A stretch of DNA of 64,000 nt from NCBI RefSeq assembly GCF_000006565.2, contig NC_031469.1:124001-188000 (forward strand). The letters are read 5' to 3'. The notes below the pieces were generated by a model. It was given only the letters and a program-made list of their open reading frames with translations. It ran no database searches and was not told where the DNA came from. Positions 36,959 through 48,246 of this stretch are shown piece after piece (the first letter of the stretch is position 1; each line of letters opens with the position of its first letter). Origin of the DNA: Toxoplasma gondii ME49. Lineage: Eukaryota; Apicomplexa; Conoidasida; Eucoccidiorida; Sarcocystidae. Position numbers and translations under genes: made by a program.

Positions 36959-37652
36959 GGAACCGGCGCTTGCCTTTCGCCGGGTGCCTCGAGGTGAAGA
37001 TCCTCCCCCGAGCGAAATCCTTTCGAACTCCGAGCTCTTGAAAAAGTTACGGCCTCGCGGCAGGCATCTGAAAATAGCGGAACGTAGAGGAAATGCAGAC
37101 GCTGTCCCTTTCCCCCGTAACAGATGCACAGAGAAGCCGACAGTTCGTCCTTGCGCAATCTGTACGTACCGAGCTCCGCATTTACGGTTGAGGACTCCTC
37201 TGTTGACAACTTGCACTGCTATGCATTCGAGGAAGGATTCTTTGCATTTTCTGTCGCACGGAATCTCCTCTGAGTCTAGGAACGATCTATGCACTTGCTC
37301 GCTTGGAAACGTCGCTTTCTCCGGTCTCGAGAAGCGCGTCTCATACGCCTGGCACCCACGGGCATGCAAAGGCGAGAGAGCTCCCGGCTTTGCCACAACA
37401 CAAAACGCACATTGTTTTCCGACGGCACACCTCGTTTCTGTTTCCGGCTTCTCGCCACAGTTTCCTCCATCCACCGGACTTCCCACTTGGACAGAAAAAA
37501 GATCGCTTCGCGGTTTTTCTGCGCGGTCTTTTGCCCATTCACTCCCTGCCGACACAGAGCGTCTTCTCTGCGACTCTCAGCCTTCATCCTCGGTGTCCAG
37601 ATACCCCGCGAATTCAGCCGCAGAATCGATTAGTTGCGCTCTTCCCCTCTAG
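36834..37652 (+). CDS. Long open frame of unknown status, overlapping the phosphatase 3' end
   Basis: An ATG-initiated frame of 272 codons, the longest unassigned plus-strand frame near here. It contains Lys/Arg-rich and Cys-containing stretches (for example VRPCAICTYRAP) but no known domain. It runs 23 nt past the stop of the minus-strand phosphatase. A mirrored minus-strand frame of 241 codons covers 36830-37555, so length alone does not decide the strand. No splice signals tie it to either neighbour. It could be a lineage-specific gene, or UTR sequence that happens to be open. Confidence 0.22.
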   Translation: MQFLRPQEDACTEHSISIVKKEQQLCAELPQCRKKILRKTNEEPALAFRRVPRGEDPPPSEILSNSELLKKLRPRGRHLKIAERRGNADAVPFPRNRCTEKPTVRPCAICTYRAPHLRLRTPLLTTCTAMHSRKDSLHFLSHGISSESRNDLCTCSLGNVAFSGLEKRVSYAWHPRACKGERAPGFATTQNAHCFPTAHLVSVSGFSPQFPPSTGLPTWTEKRSLRGFSARSFAHSLPADTERLLCDSQPSSSVSRYPANSAAESISCALPL

Positions 37653-40600
37653 GCTCCGCAACTGGATGCTCTGGAGTCGTCGCCGCAAGCGGGGACGATG
37701 CAGCATTCACATTTGCGTCGAAAGATGCCTTCTTCGCGTCCGAGTTCGCGTCCGTGCCGCGAGTCCCCGAAGCAAGAGAAGAGCTGGGGCTCGAGGCTAA
37801 CTGAGGCTGCGGAGACAGCTGCGGTTGTTGACTCCCTCCCTGTGATTCCCCAGCCTGAAAAGCTGGTTTCGGTTCTCCGGCAGCGTTCGCCTGGGGCGAG
37901 GCTGCCTCGGCCGGACGTTGCGTGTCTGAAGCGACAGAAACGTTCTGTTTTTCTCCGTCAGGCTTCGCCTGCAAGTCGCTCCTCGCGGCTCCGACGAGGA
38001 ACTCCGAGCTCCGGGGCCTCGGAGTCAACGGCGGAGTCGGGAGCGGATTTGGAAGAATCCCAGGCGGAGTGTGAGGCGCCTGGCCATTGGTGAAAAACTG
38101 GGCATTTGCATGCGACCCCACGACGTCGTAGCACTTTGCAGTCTCCATTTTCAGCGCGGTCTCCAAGTACAGACAGTACCACAACATCGAGTAAATGCTC
38201 TCCACCAGATTCTGGCCCAGAGCCTGCGCACGATACACAAAAAAAGAAACCGTGACGGAAAGAAAGAGGGAAAGAGGGAAAAGGAGGCGGAGAGCGAGAG
38301 AAAGCGGAAAAGCAAAGAGCGGGTGCCGAGGTGTACACAGAGAAGACGGAAAAGAACGGGCAGGAGCCGGTGCAGGACAAGGAGGGAAGAGGAAGAGACG
38401 GGAGAGGAGAGGAAGCGAGAGATAGACCAAGAGTGGAGGAGAGCTTTAGAAACTGAGAGAACAAGAGAGGAATGCAGTGTTGAGAAGGAGAACACCAGAG
38501 AAGACACGACGAGAGATGGACCGTGGTGCATGCGATACACACAGAGAACGAAAGAAGCACGATCAGGTTAAAACAGAACCGAACTTCTCGTTCAGAAACG
38601 CCCAATCGCGGAGAGGGTGGCCGAACAACCAGCAGAACATCTCCGCCACCCTGGACTTTTTTCTGGAAAACGTACTCTTGCTTCCCTGAAAACCGCGTCG
38701 AGAGAGAAGCCGAGATAGCGCATTTTGTATGCTGCAGTCAAAGCGCCGGTTCTGTCGACTCCGTGGTGGCAGTGAATGACGGAGATCACGGGAACCTCCT
38801 CCGTCAGGACCTCGCCGTCCCTCCCGCTCTCCGTCGAGACGCTGTCTCCAGAGACATCTTGGCGATCCAGAGGGGCACCAGCAAAGACCGACTTCCCCTC
38901 CGCCGTCACGAAGACCGCAGCGTTGTCTTTCACAGAGACGTGGACCAGCTGATGCAAAGTCGAGACTTTCTGCTCCAAGTTGTCGGCGTCCCAGTCCACG
39001 AACGTCCGCGCCAGCGCCGCTCGCGACTGTCCAGACACACCGCAGGATCGCACGCAAAAAGGCTGCACAAGTCTGGGAACCTGAAGTGACACCCGAGAAA
39101 CTGAGAGACCGGGACGACGTTTGACGGACTGAACCTCTTTTACTACAGCAGAGCGGAACGCGTCTAAGAGGCAGCTTCGCTTGGTTGGACGAAAGACCTT
39201 TCCATGACATCTACAGAGAAGGCTCAGCGGAGGAAAAGGGTGGCCAAGGAGCGTCAACGGAGGAGCGTTTGACTTTCACCTCGTGTCTCAGTCTCAGAGA
39301 AGACCTTTGAAGCTCAAAAATGTGGACCGTGCGAAAATGGAGAGAATCTGCTCTATTCCTCGGTTCGCTTGAATCGACAGCTTCTTCACGACATCTGTAC
39401 CGCCAGCGAAGGAGTTCGAGGTCAACGAACCGGACCGTAGTGTCTAGGTGAAGTCACCACGTCACGGAAACGAAAAAAAAAACGCAGCACACGCAGAGAT
39501 CTCCCTCTCCTTTTCCCTCTCGCTTTCTTCCTCGTTCGTCTTCACCGCTTTCAAGAATCGCTTACACCTTCTGCCAGCCGAAACGGATTCATGTTCTGGC
39601 CATAGATCGGCCAGTGCACTGTCCCTACACCTGGGAACTGGCGGGCCTGACAAGCTTCTCTCGCAATTTCGCATCGCTCGAGCAACTGGAGAAACAAAGA
39701 CAGCGCCAAGTCACGGAAAAACACAAGACATGCAAGAGAGGAGAGCCGAAGAGAATGGTCAGAGAACAACGAGAACGATGAGACGGACAATGCAGTCAGG
39801 AGAAGCATCCGAAAGGAAACAAAGAGCGCAGCACGAGGACCCGCGAAATACAACGCGAGATCGAGAAAGACCAACAAGGGGAGGAGAACAAGGAGGAGAC
39901 CGACGCGCGGACGTCGGAACAGAGATCAGACACTGTCGGCAGATTCCTGGAGCGCGTCGTCGGACATTGGGAGCATTTGTTTTTTCTAGTGGCACGCGGC
40001 ATGTCCCCATTTGTTTCTTTGTCATTTCTTTCCCCCTTCTAAAACACAGTGTCTCTGAAGAGAGAGAGGCGAAAAGCTGAGTTCTGATGAACATGAATAC
40101 ACCTTCTCTTCAACTCCGGCGACAGTCCACTGAAAGATACGTTCGGGCGACTCAACGTGTCTCAACTGTTCTAATTGTTTTCCATTTTCCCAATTTTCTT
40201 CCATTTGCTTTTGATTTTTCCCCAGGTTTTTGTTCGGAACCTACCGGGCCGTTGTACCCGTCCCACTCCAGTGTGAAGAAAAGCATCTTGGCACGAGGAG
40301 GCAGCTGCAAGCCGTTGTTCGCAGCCTGTTCCGCGGCAGCCATCTGGACCTTGTGAATCGTAAGGTTGTCTGAAGAAACGGAACTCGCTGCGGCCAGTTT
40401 AGAACTCGAGTCCTCGAAAAAGCGAATGAAATACCCTTCCTCTCCTCCGTAAGGCAGATACTTAAGTGTCGAATACCAACAAGGCAGGTTCGTGAATAGA
40501 CCTACATCTACAAGTGTACGCGCAGCCCAGTTCGGCTTCAGCCATGGACTTGTGCAGTTATATATACACATAAACTTGCACATAAATATATGTATGTATA

Positions 40601-40692
40601 TATGTATATATAAATGTATATATATATATATATATATATGCATATGTATATATATATATATATATATATATGCACGCATGTATGTATGCATG

Positions 40693-40737
<45 letters not shown>

Positions 40738-43204
40738 GGCACGGGAATCACAGAGAAAAGAAAGCAGGGACGAGAAGGAAGGAAGATCCGTGTGTCGGTG
40801 TTTGCGAGGACAAAGACCATAGTTTGAAGACTGAAAAAGGAAGAGGCCGATTTGACATTCGCGAAACGAGAAAAACTGCTTACGTGTCTCGGGATCCAGA
40901 GGCATCGCCGACCGAAATAGAAAATTCTTTGTTGTTGTGTCGGCGTCAATCATGCGCACCAGGTTCGCTGAAGTTGCACCAAACACACAACCATCACCAG
41001 GTTACACCAAGTATCAACTACATTGATTTACATATATATATATATATATTTATAGAGAGATTTATATATGTATATATAGATTTATATGGGTATATATAGA
41101 CAAAGATGTGCATGTATATATATATATGCATAGTCACGTACGAATACAACTGTACAAAGGCTGAAGACACAAGTCTACGCGACACACTTGGGCGTTGTAC
41201 ACGCCCGGCGCGTCTGCGGAACATGTCAAGTACACAGACGCAAACTAAATGAAAGAAAGACGAAGCTCTCTAGCGCAAGGTGAATCCGGGGATACGTGGT
41301 GTCCCGGAGAGCTGTTTGTATGAGGTATGTCTCTGAAATTGAGACCTCTTTTGGGTGCATTTGGAGAGGTCTAGTGATGCTTGCCAACGTTCTGTCCTGC
41401 CCCAAAACAGCAAAGAAGGCAGCAGCCGAACGCGAGAGAAGTCGTCCGGCGCGGTCTGCACGCTTGAAACAGCACGGCATGGCACGCGGAAGAAACGCGT
41501 TGTTGACCGTTCTCTCGCTGTACCCTGTTGTTTCGGGGACGCGAGAGAAGAGAGGGACTCTTGAAGGAGAAACCTCGGTCGAGTTCTGTTTCGACTTGTT
41601 CCACGAAGCAACCTGCTTTTCGTTTGTTTGAAGACTTACCATTGAAGCCCCCATAGAAGGGATAGGCGCTACATGCCTCAGACCGGTCGACGACACAGGG
41701 GTCTCCTTCTGTGTGTCCCAGAAGGCCTGCTGAAAAGGAACAGAAAACGGAAGAGGCGACGGCTGCCGGGATGTTTCCAACTCAGTGGATTCGCAATACC
41801 GTCTACCAGCCACCGTTTCGATCTACTCCTGTCCGCGTCTCCAAGGGGGCACAAGCTAACATCTGTTTTTACAACCGCACGGACTCCTCGCTCTGCGCGC
41901 AACGGAGAGGACGGAGGCGTTCGAGGTGCAAGTGGAGTTCCGCAGCGAAGTCCGAAATATGTTCCTCCACATGCGGACGTCAGCATCGAGAAGATAAACA
42001 TCTACAAGCAGAAGACTCATCTTACGCTGCGGAGCTCGATTGTAGAGGAAGTAGACAGAAGCAGTGGCGATGAGGCCCCCCACAAGAAGAAAAACGAAAC
42101 GACGCGCCTTCAAATCCGGTGGCGGGGTGCGACTCATCAACGCACTGTCTCCGTAGGCTTGTCCTAAAAACAACAGGATGCATTTGACGTTGTCCGCAAA
42201 CAGTGAAACGACTTCTTTCTCAGGTTTGCCCTGAAGAACACAGAAATACTTTCCTTTGTCTCTGCAAAGACGCCGCAAACGTCCGGTCCTCTCCCGGCAA
42301 GCCCCAGGTGGTGTGTTCATCTTGCTGCCGACGAGACAAGCGTCAAAACAAGTCGCACCCAGAAAGAGAGTCTCAACTGAATTCGGCACCTTCAACAGGT
42401 TCTCGAACTCGAGACTCAGTTGTCTGTCATGCTTTTTTGATCTTGCCTTTTGACGGGTGTGGCTTTTTAACTGAACATGCCTGTGAATGTGTAGACGTCG
42501 GTCGGCACATGTACAAGAGGCTTCTGCACATCATCAGAGGATCCACCGAACCTCTTTCCTTAGGAGGGTGCCTGAGGGACTCTGTGCTCAACGCTCGGGC
42601 GTCCTCACAGTGTTCGGGAAGAAACGGGTGATAAACAAGTATGGAGGGAAAGTAGGACTCCCAACCAGCAAAACAGTTCAAAGAGTTTGACCAGGAAACG
42701 AAAACCGAAATGCCTCGCTTTTCTCTGGACCTTTCGCGACAAGAAAACGAACGCCCTCTACCCCGTTCCTTCTGTCAGACGGCCTCAGGTGTACATCCGC
42801 CCCAGAAGCGGACCTGGGGTCTTGCAAGGATCCGCGGCACACAGCAAGTCTGGAGAGGAGCGAGCATATCTGTGTCACCCTGCCGAACCCGGTTTCTCTC
42901 CCCTCGTCTTTCCGCGAAGAAAGGAAGAAACGAATCGACGAACAAGGGGATCCGACGACGGCGACCCAAGGACGTCCTTACCTCTGTAGGCGACGTCGTA
43001 CGGGGAGTATCCTGAAATGAATTCGCCGTCATCTGGGGTGTCACTTCTGCTGTCACCGCCGCCCAGCCAGCCCCCCGCAAAAGCAGAGCGTAGGGCAGTT
43101 GAACGCGAAGAAGGTCCCTGGTTAAACGCAGAAATGGGAGGCTCCTGTTCCACGTTTAGCGGGTCCCTCTGTCTCTGTCGTTCCGAGTAGCTTCCCAGCT
43201 CCAT
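37630..43204 (-). CDS. Membrane-anchored Cys-based (PTP-like) phosphatase
   Basis: Nine exons: 42982-43204, 42026-42163, 41640-41729, 41142-41213, 40884-40967, 40245-40507, 39566-39685, 38676-39080 and 37630-38223; 1989 nt, 662 residues, phases consistent. An N-terminal 90-residue tail precedes one transmembrane helix ([18 protein letters not shown]), suggesting a type II signal anchor. The catalytic part follows in the order: Cys-bearing segment with [54 protein letters not shown], then [10 protein letters not shown], a CX5R P-loop with Cys, Asp and Arg intact. [17 protein letters not shown] follows, after which a Pro/Gln/Ala-rich tail of about 150 residues ends the protein. I recall this order from uncharacterised protist phosphatases of the PTP superfamily, not from myotubularins or Sac enzymes. 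Substrate (phosphoprotein or phosphoinositide) is unknown. The exon 6 acceptor is the weakest join. Confidence 0.78.
40575..40733. repeat. AT microsatellite cluster in phosphatase intron 5
   Basis: Three (TA)n blocks are separated by GCATATGTA and GCACGCATGTATG segments; the final pure run is about 34 bp. A smaller AT cluster lies in intron 4 at 41028-41135. Confidence 0.9.
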
Positions 43205-46072
43205 CGTACTTGAGTTTGAGGAGCAACGCGGAGATCTTTTGACGTCTCGTGACGGGGGTTGTCGACCGCGCCGAGCTTTCTGCGGGTCGTGTTTTCCTTG
43301 CGAGCAGCTTCCTGTTCGACGAAACTACCACGTTCACCTCAGACAGAACGCGGGGATGTTAAATGCAGACCAGACTGGAGTTGGTCGGCTTTGTTTCCGA
43401 AGGTTTCGGCTAGACACGGGGCGCACTAGACGACAAACATGAACCGGAAGTCCGCCCTTCGCAGTGTCCTTTGACTTGTACTTTCTACCACAGTCCACGA
43501 GTCATGCATGAAAAGGCGTTGGGAGAGAAGTAAACAGAAGCCATTTGTTTTAAATGACCGCCCCTTCAACACGGAACTCAGTTCACGGGACACAGGGGAG
43601 AGCTTTTGAAAAAAAAAAGCGGAGAATCCCTGCGTTTCAGAAGACACAGCGGGGAGAGAAAGCGAACTTTGACGGTGGAGAGACTGAATCGCACAGCAGA
43701 AGAGAGCGTCGCGCTCACGGGAAGTTAGGAGGGGAGAAAAGAACTGAATACTTGATATCGAAAGAGTCGCTACAAGCAGAGAAAACCTGTTGAGGACGGG
43801 CGCAGACAAAAGCAGCGTGGAGACAGGAGTGAGAGACCGTGTCGAAAACGAAGAGAGACTTTTGGAGTTCAGAGAGAGCCGAATGCTGGCACAGAAAGAC
43901 AAGAAATGCGGACAGGTAAACGCTGCAAACAGGGAATCGAAGAGCCGTGGCACAGAGACAGCAAGGAAGGCGAGTCGCTTGCACGACGGTTTTCGTGGAG
44001 AACTGGAACGAAACAGAGGAAATTTACGCGAGACCAAAGACGAACAGCCGCCAAAGAAAGCAACTTGAATGCCAAGGCTTTGTGGAGACGAGAAAGACGG
44101 AGAGAAACGGGGAAAACCCAGAAAACCACGGCGACGTTCTCTCGTGCATGTCGGCAGTGGCAAACGCGAGGTGGCATTGGAAAACCATGAAGGTCCGTCG
44201 CCTCACGTTCCAGCAACGCTTTCCCTGTTCGGTTTCTCTTTTCTCCAAGAAAAAAGAAGACAGCTGGCAGAGCAAAAGGCGTTTTCTTTGCGCGGGGCGA
44301 AAAACTACAGAGACCGAGGCGTCACCACGCTTCTCAAGGCGATGTGCTGACCTGTCTCGACATTTTTCTCCCCAAGGAGAAAAACCAGGAGCGCTCTCGT
44401 TCAAGTTCGAGACGCAAGTCCTCCAACTCTTTGTCTCTACGTCAGGCTTGAGAATCATCAACCGAGTACTTAATGGAGGAAAGGATTCTAGGTATGACTC
44501 GAATGATTCTGGGGTACAGACGCCCAAGTTCTTTGTAATGACGAACACCGCAGCCGCCCCGGTAGTGTGTGTATGTTCCTTTGGGAATGTGTCTCTTTTA
44601 CTGTGTAGATTGGTGAGAAAAGGGAAAGTTGAGACATCTGGATAGATTGTTCTGTTCACTGCGCTAAGCAACTGTGAGATCCGTGAGGGCGGTGAAGCAG
44701 GAAACAAGGTGGAGAGAGTAATTAACACTAGTGTGAAACCCGTTCTTACTTGGAGTCCAAAGGTCGGTGGAACTAAGTAGCAGCCACCTCTTAAGTGATT
44801 GAAGGGAAGTGGAGAGAGCGCCTGCTGTTCTGACAGACAACAAAGACCTCTGTTGCTCGTGTCGGGGTTCGTGTGAGAACAGGAAGTCCTTTCCCGAGAC
44901 AAACTAACTCGGTCGCCTGCTACCGGGTACCATTAGTGAACTGCGCGAGTGAAGTATCGTTCCTACATGAATCTTGTTCAGTAACAAGAGAGCTAGGAGC
45001 GGTTACGGACTGCTTTCTCTGCACTGTTTTAAGCGCTGCAAGTGGTTTCTTGAGGTTCGCTTTGATACTGCATCAATGTCCGTTCGCCTCCGTGCTGATT
45101 CCGAATTTTTCGCGTGCGGCGTCTTGCTTCTGCCCGTGCACAAGTGGCAGCTGAGTCGTCCAGTAGGTACGCAACGCTTAAATTTTTAAACACACCAGCC
45201 GCCACGTAAAAAGAAGACCCCACGAGTTCAGATCGGTGGACACGGAACATCAAACCTGGTACGAATTGAGCATTTGAATCGCACTGGTTCTCTTGCAACT
45301 CCTTTTATGTGGGGGGCGAAACTGCTCTCAAACGTTGAGACGATGAAGTAAAAAAGTGTCGCGCGCCTACTGTACCAGGTCTTATCATACGCGTCTGTAA
45401 TTCAGTTTGCCAAAACGAGCTTGGCGCACTATGTCAACTGGGCTGGTGGGTGGGGGGGTTTGTGCAGGCAAAAAAGACGGAGACTGCGCAAGGCTCACAA
45501 TGACACGGATTCATGGAGTGTCTGTTCCACTGCAGTCAACCCATCCGAACGGCATCCTTTCGATTTTTTTAATGCCTTTCCGAAGCAATTTTCTGGGCTA
45601 GCAAGCTATCTGCTCCCGCCGTCGAGTTCTCTGTTTCACGTGACACGCGCAAGACAGTTCTACCCCGTCGCCTTAGTGTTCCAAAGATGCCCTGGGCAAA
45701 GGCGCGAAGAGCAAATGCTTTGTATCTTGGAAAGAGAAAGACCTCCCCAACCTCGTGGATAACCGTGCAGAAATCTAAGGAGAAAAACTCGGAAACACTG
45801 CTCGTCTGCTGCGGCGGTCTCTGCGTTGCACTCGCCATGCACACCAATGTCACAGCCACAAGTCGCCCGAGCCGCACCATACAAACAATTCTGTAGATTT
45901 GCTGGCATGGGAAAAAGTAGGAAGCATTAACTCCGGTTATCCGAAGGGTCGCACAAAAACGCCTGAAGTTTGCTGCTGGACGTTACACGAAAGTGCTACA
46001 TGTCGAGGCTCCACTGTAACACAACTCGAGGGTTGCCGTATGTGCTAGGGTAGGAGCGAACAACAACAGTAG
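43205..46072. other. Phosphatase 5' region and spacer
   Basis: From 43426 to about 44350 the plus strand is purine-rich, so the minus strand keeps a 245-codon frame (43426-44163) rich in Ser, Leu and Phe; I read this as 5' leader of the phosphatase gene rather than a protein. From about 44650 to 46072 sequence is less structured. Short plus frames (44873-45154, 45421-45762) and a minus frame with a signal-like start (listed separately) are the only candidates. Confidence 0.4.
45569..45880 (-). CDS. Possible secreted small protein (weak)
   Basis: ATG at 45878-45880 opens a 103-codon frame beginning MVRLGRLVAVTLVCMASAT, which looks like a signal peptide with an Ala-Ser-Ala cleavage site. The remainder is short, with no recognisable motif, and stops at 45569. 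A different plus-strand frame overlaps it. It might be exon 1 of a longer gene, but I found no convincing donor. Evidence is limited to the hydrophobic N-terminus. Confidence 0.2.
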   Translation of the reverse strand: MVRLGRLVAVTLVCMASATQRPPQQTSSVSEFFSLDFCTVIHEVGEVFLFPRYKAFALRAFAQGIFGTLRRRGRTVLRVSRETENSTAGADSLLAQKIASERH

Positions 46073-46916
46073 CACTTGAAGAGGCTGTGTATCTGGCATT
46101 TTACGATAGAGCGGGACTCTCAACTCAAAGAAACGGAAGAATTAACAGCTGCCTTGCAAGGAATCATACATACAGTTTCCGTACAGCAACAGGGGCAAGA
46201 CCACATCTTCACACACTCCTTAGAACCAGTTACTTCAAGAACCGGTTCTAGCGATCCACTTCCTAACTCTGCTCTCAAGCTTAGCAGTATTTCTCCTTTC
46301 CCTCAATTTATATGCTTGCCCGATGTCGGTAAGGAGGCGAACGACAGTCGCAAAATACATGCACTCAAGACTGCGCAGGAGAGGAGGTAGATGCCCTGAA
46401 TCTTCAGATGTGGGCACACTCTACGTGGTTCCGTCACCCAACGCAGAAGCCGATTTATCGTGCTCGAATAAAAACGGAATCCAAGACAGAGAGCTTAAAA
46501 GACTGATCAACAGGCTGGTGTTATTCGTCCTCGGGGAACTACCGTTCCAGCCTCAAAATCATGAGGTGCTTCTTTTCAGACCAGAGGAGTGAACTGAGGC
46601 CCGAACGAAGTAGAGGTAATGGGTAATGCATGTACGGACATCGCGCTACACCACGTATAAGTCTCGAAACAATCCACGGTCGATTATCTGTTGGAGCAAT
46701 CGTGGCAGACCTTTGCGTGCTGCTTGGCATGGAACGCTGGTTGTGGTCCGACAAAAGAACTTTCCTGAACTCAAACGAATAAGAGAACTGTGCCCCTTTG
46801 ATTGCGTCCGTTCCTTGTCACTATCACAGGATGAACAGCGCCTTCGCACACTTAAAACTGCAGTCTCATGCATCCAGGATTTTCTTAGGAAAGCTCTTAA
46901 AGACATTCCAGTCTGA
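46073..46916 (+). CDS. Unrecognised small multi-exon protein (3' part)
   Basis: Three phased segments end in a TGA at 46914-46916. The first runs to 46328 with donor GTAAGG and reads ICLPDV at its end; the second is 46408-46565 (VGTLYVVPSPNAEADL, then a hydrophobic helix-like LINRLVLFVLGELPF); the third is 46830-46916 (DEQRLRTLKTAVSCIQDFL). Phases 1 and 0 match exactly at the two joins. The N-terminus is unresolved: a stop lies in frame at 46070, so another acceptor or upstream exon must exist. At about 46070-46250 a second frame is also open. I do not recognise the protein and see no domain. Confidence 0.4.
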
Positions 46917-47211
46917 TGCACATTCTGTGTTCCAAACAGTAAGGGTAACAGTTCTCCAGTGAATGCTGTGATTGCGTGGAGAAAAATGAACTAAATCGCT
47001 GCGACACACACTCCTGTTTGCTTTGAGTGCACCGACACGTTGCTGGAGATGGGAATGCAAAGAATCTTGAAACGGCTTCTTTCCTAGGCACGGGCGCACC
47101 ACATTACCGGGGGCACACGGAATGCAAGAACTTGCAACAGATAGAATCTCAAATACAAACGACCACAGTTCACACTCCGGCTCCCGAAACACTTTAGCAA
47201 TCATTTGCAGG

Positions 47212-48246
47212 ATGAACATCTCTGTGGTTTACCCCCTTGGTTTCGTTCTTCTGTTTACTTTAGGAAGCATCGTAGGTGGAGTTATGGGACACCGGCAGGT
47301 ATGGACATTGCACTACACGATACAGACTACCTTGTACTCTTTACTTCTGCGCATTTTCATTCCTGATTGTCGTAGTACCATTTACACCATAAGTTCTCGT
47401 TTTACTCAGTTTCCGCGAAAAAAGAGAACTTAGGATGTAAATGGTACTCTGGCAGTCAGGCAGAGTTTGTCACTTTTCCGGTCTGAAGGTAGCACAACTG
47501 TTTGTAGATTTCTCAGTGGAAGAGTACATCTCTAATCTGGGACCTCCATGTTGTCATGTTTATCAAATAAGCTTCATTGACATTGTTTCTTCGACTGACA
47601 CAGTGACGTAACTACAAACAAACAATCGGTTCGGTATGGGAGTACGTGAAAGACACCGCGCAACGAGCGAGCAACTACCGTCCAGGTACAATGTGAAGTG
47701 GTGCTACAAGCCGGTTGACCGGTACTGAGTTATCTGGGTGTGATTGTTCCATCGAAGCGAACGCCGCCGCACGGTCCTCCTTTTTTGTCGACAAAGACGT
47801 CTGTGTGCGTTTGACAAGTCCGTCATCATCAAGGTTTTGTACCGTGGAATAACACACTTGCTCGTACACTTGTAATTCCACAGAAACGAAAGGAGCAATC
47901 TGGAAGAAGTAATCGTCAATGTGATAACCTGAACTGCATCGCAAGGTACTCCATACATGGAATGCTAGAACGCCTGAACTTGCCAATGCTGTCACTTCCA
48001 CAAATACATGGGGTTTGTGACAGCTGCGTGCCCGACAACCCCGTAGCCGTTTACGAAGGACTCAAGAAGTTGCAAGAGATAAGCTGTGCATTCTCAGACA
48101 AAGAAATGTACCTCTTAAAAGAGCTACACCATATAGTATCCGCAAAAACGCCTGGACTGGATTGTCAGACGCCAGAAACAGCGACTCGGGAGTACCGTGT
48201 TGGAAAGTTGCCAAGGAATTGTGGAAACGACGCGGTGAAACAGTAG
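47212..48246 (+). CDS. Unrecognised protein with signal-like N-terminus (two visible exons)
   Basis: ATG at 47212 opens MNISVVYPLGFVLLFTLGS, a hydrophobic signal peptide or anchor, and the exon reaches a CAG|GTATGG donor at 47298. Downstream, an open frame from 47815 to the TAG at 48246 (143 codons) reads like real protein: it includes CDNLNCIARYSIHG, CDSCVPDNPVAVYEGLKKL and SDKEMYLLKELHHIVSAK, with several cysteines, fitting a secreted product. The direct join is not phase-matched with the acceptors I can see, so a small exon may lie between. No family is recognised. A minus-strand frame (47675-48001) overlaps but is probably a shadow. Confidence 0.35.

Noticed and set aside
38563..38650. 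Possible phosphatase exon containing [13 protein letters not shown]
   Set aside because: Exons ending at 38676 and starting at 38223 are both phase 0 and join directly into the family pattern; the extra segment needs a weak donor.
37630..43204. Myotubularin or Sac phosphoinositide phosphatase
   Set aside because: The P-loop [10 protein letters not shown] and flanking blocks differ from the MTM CSDGWDR and Sac CxxxxDRTN patterns, and no GRAM-type domain is visible.
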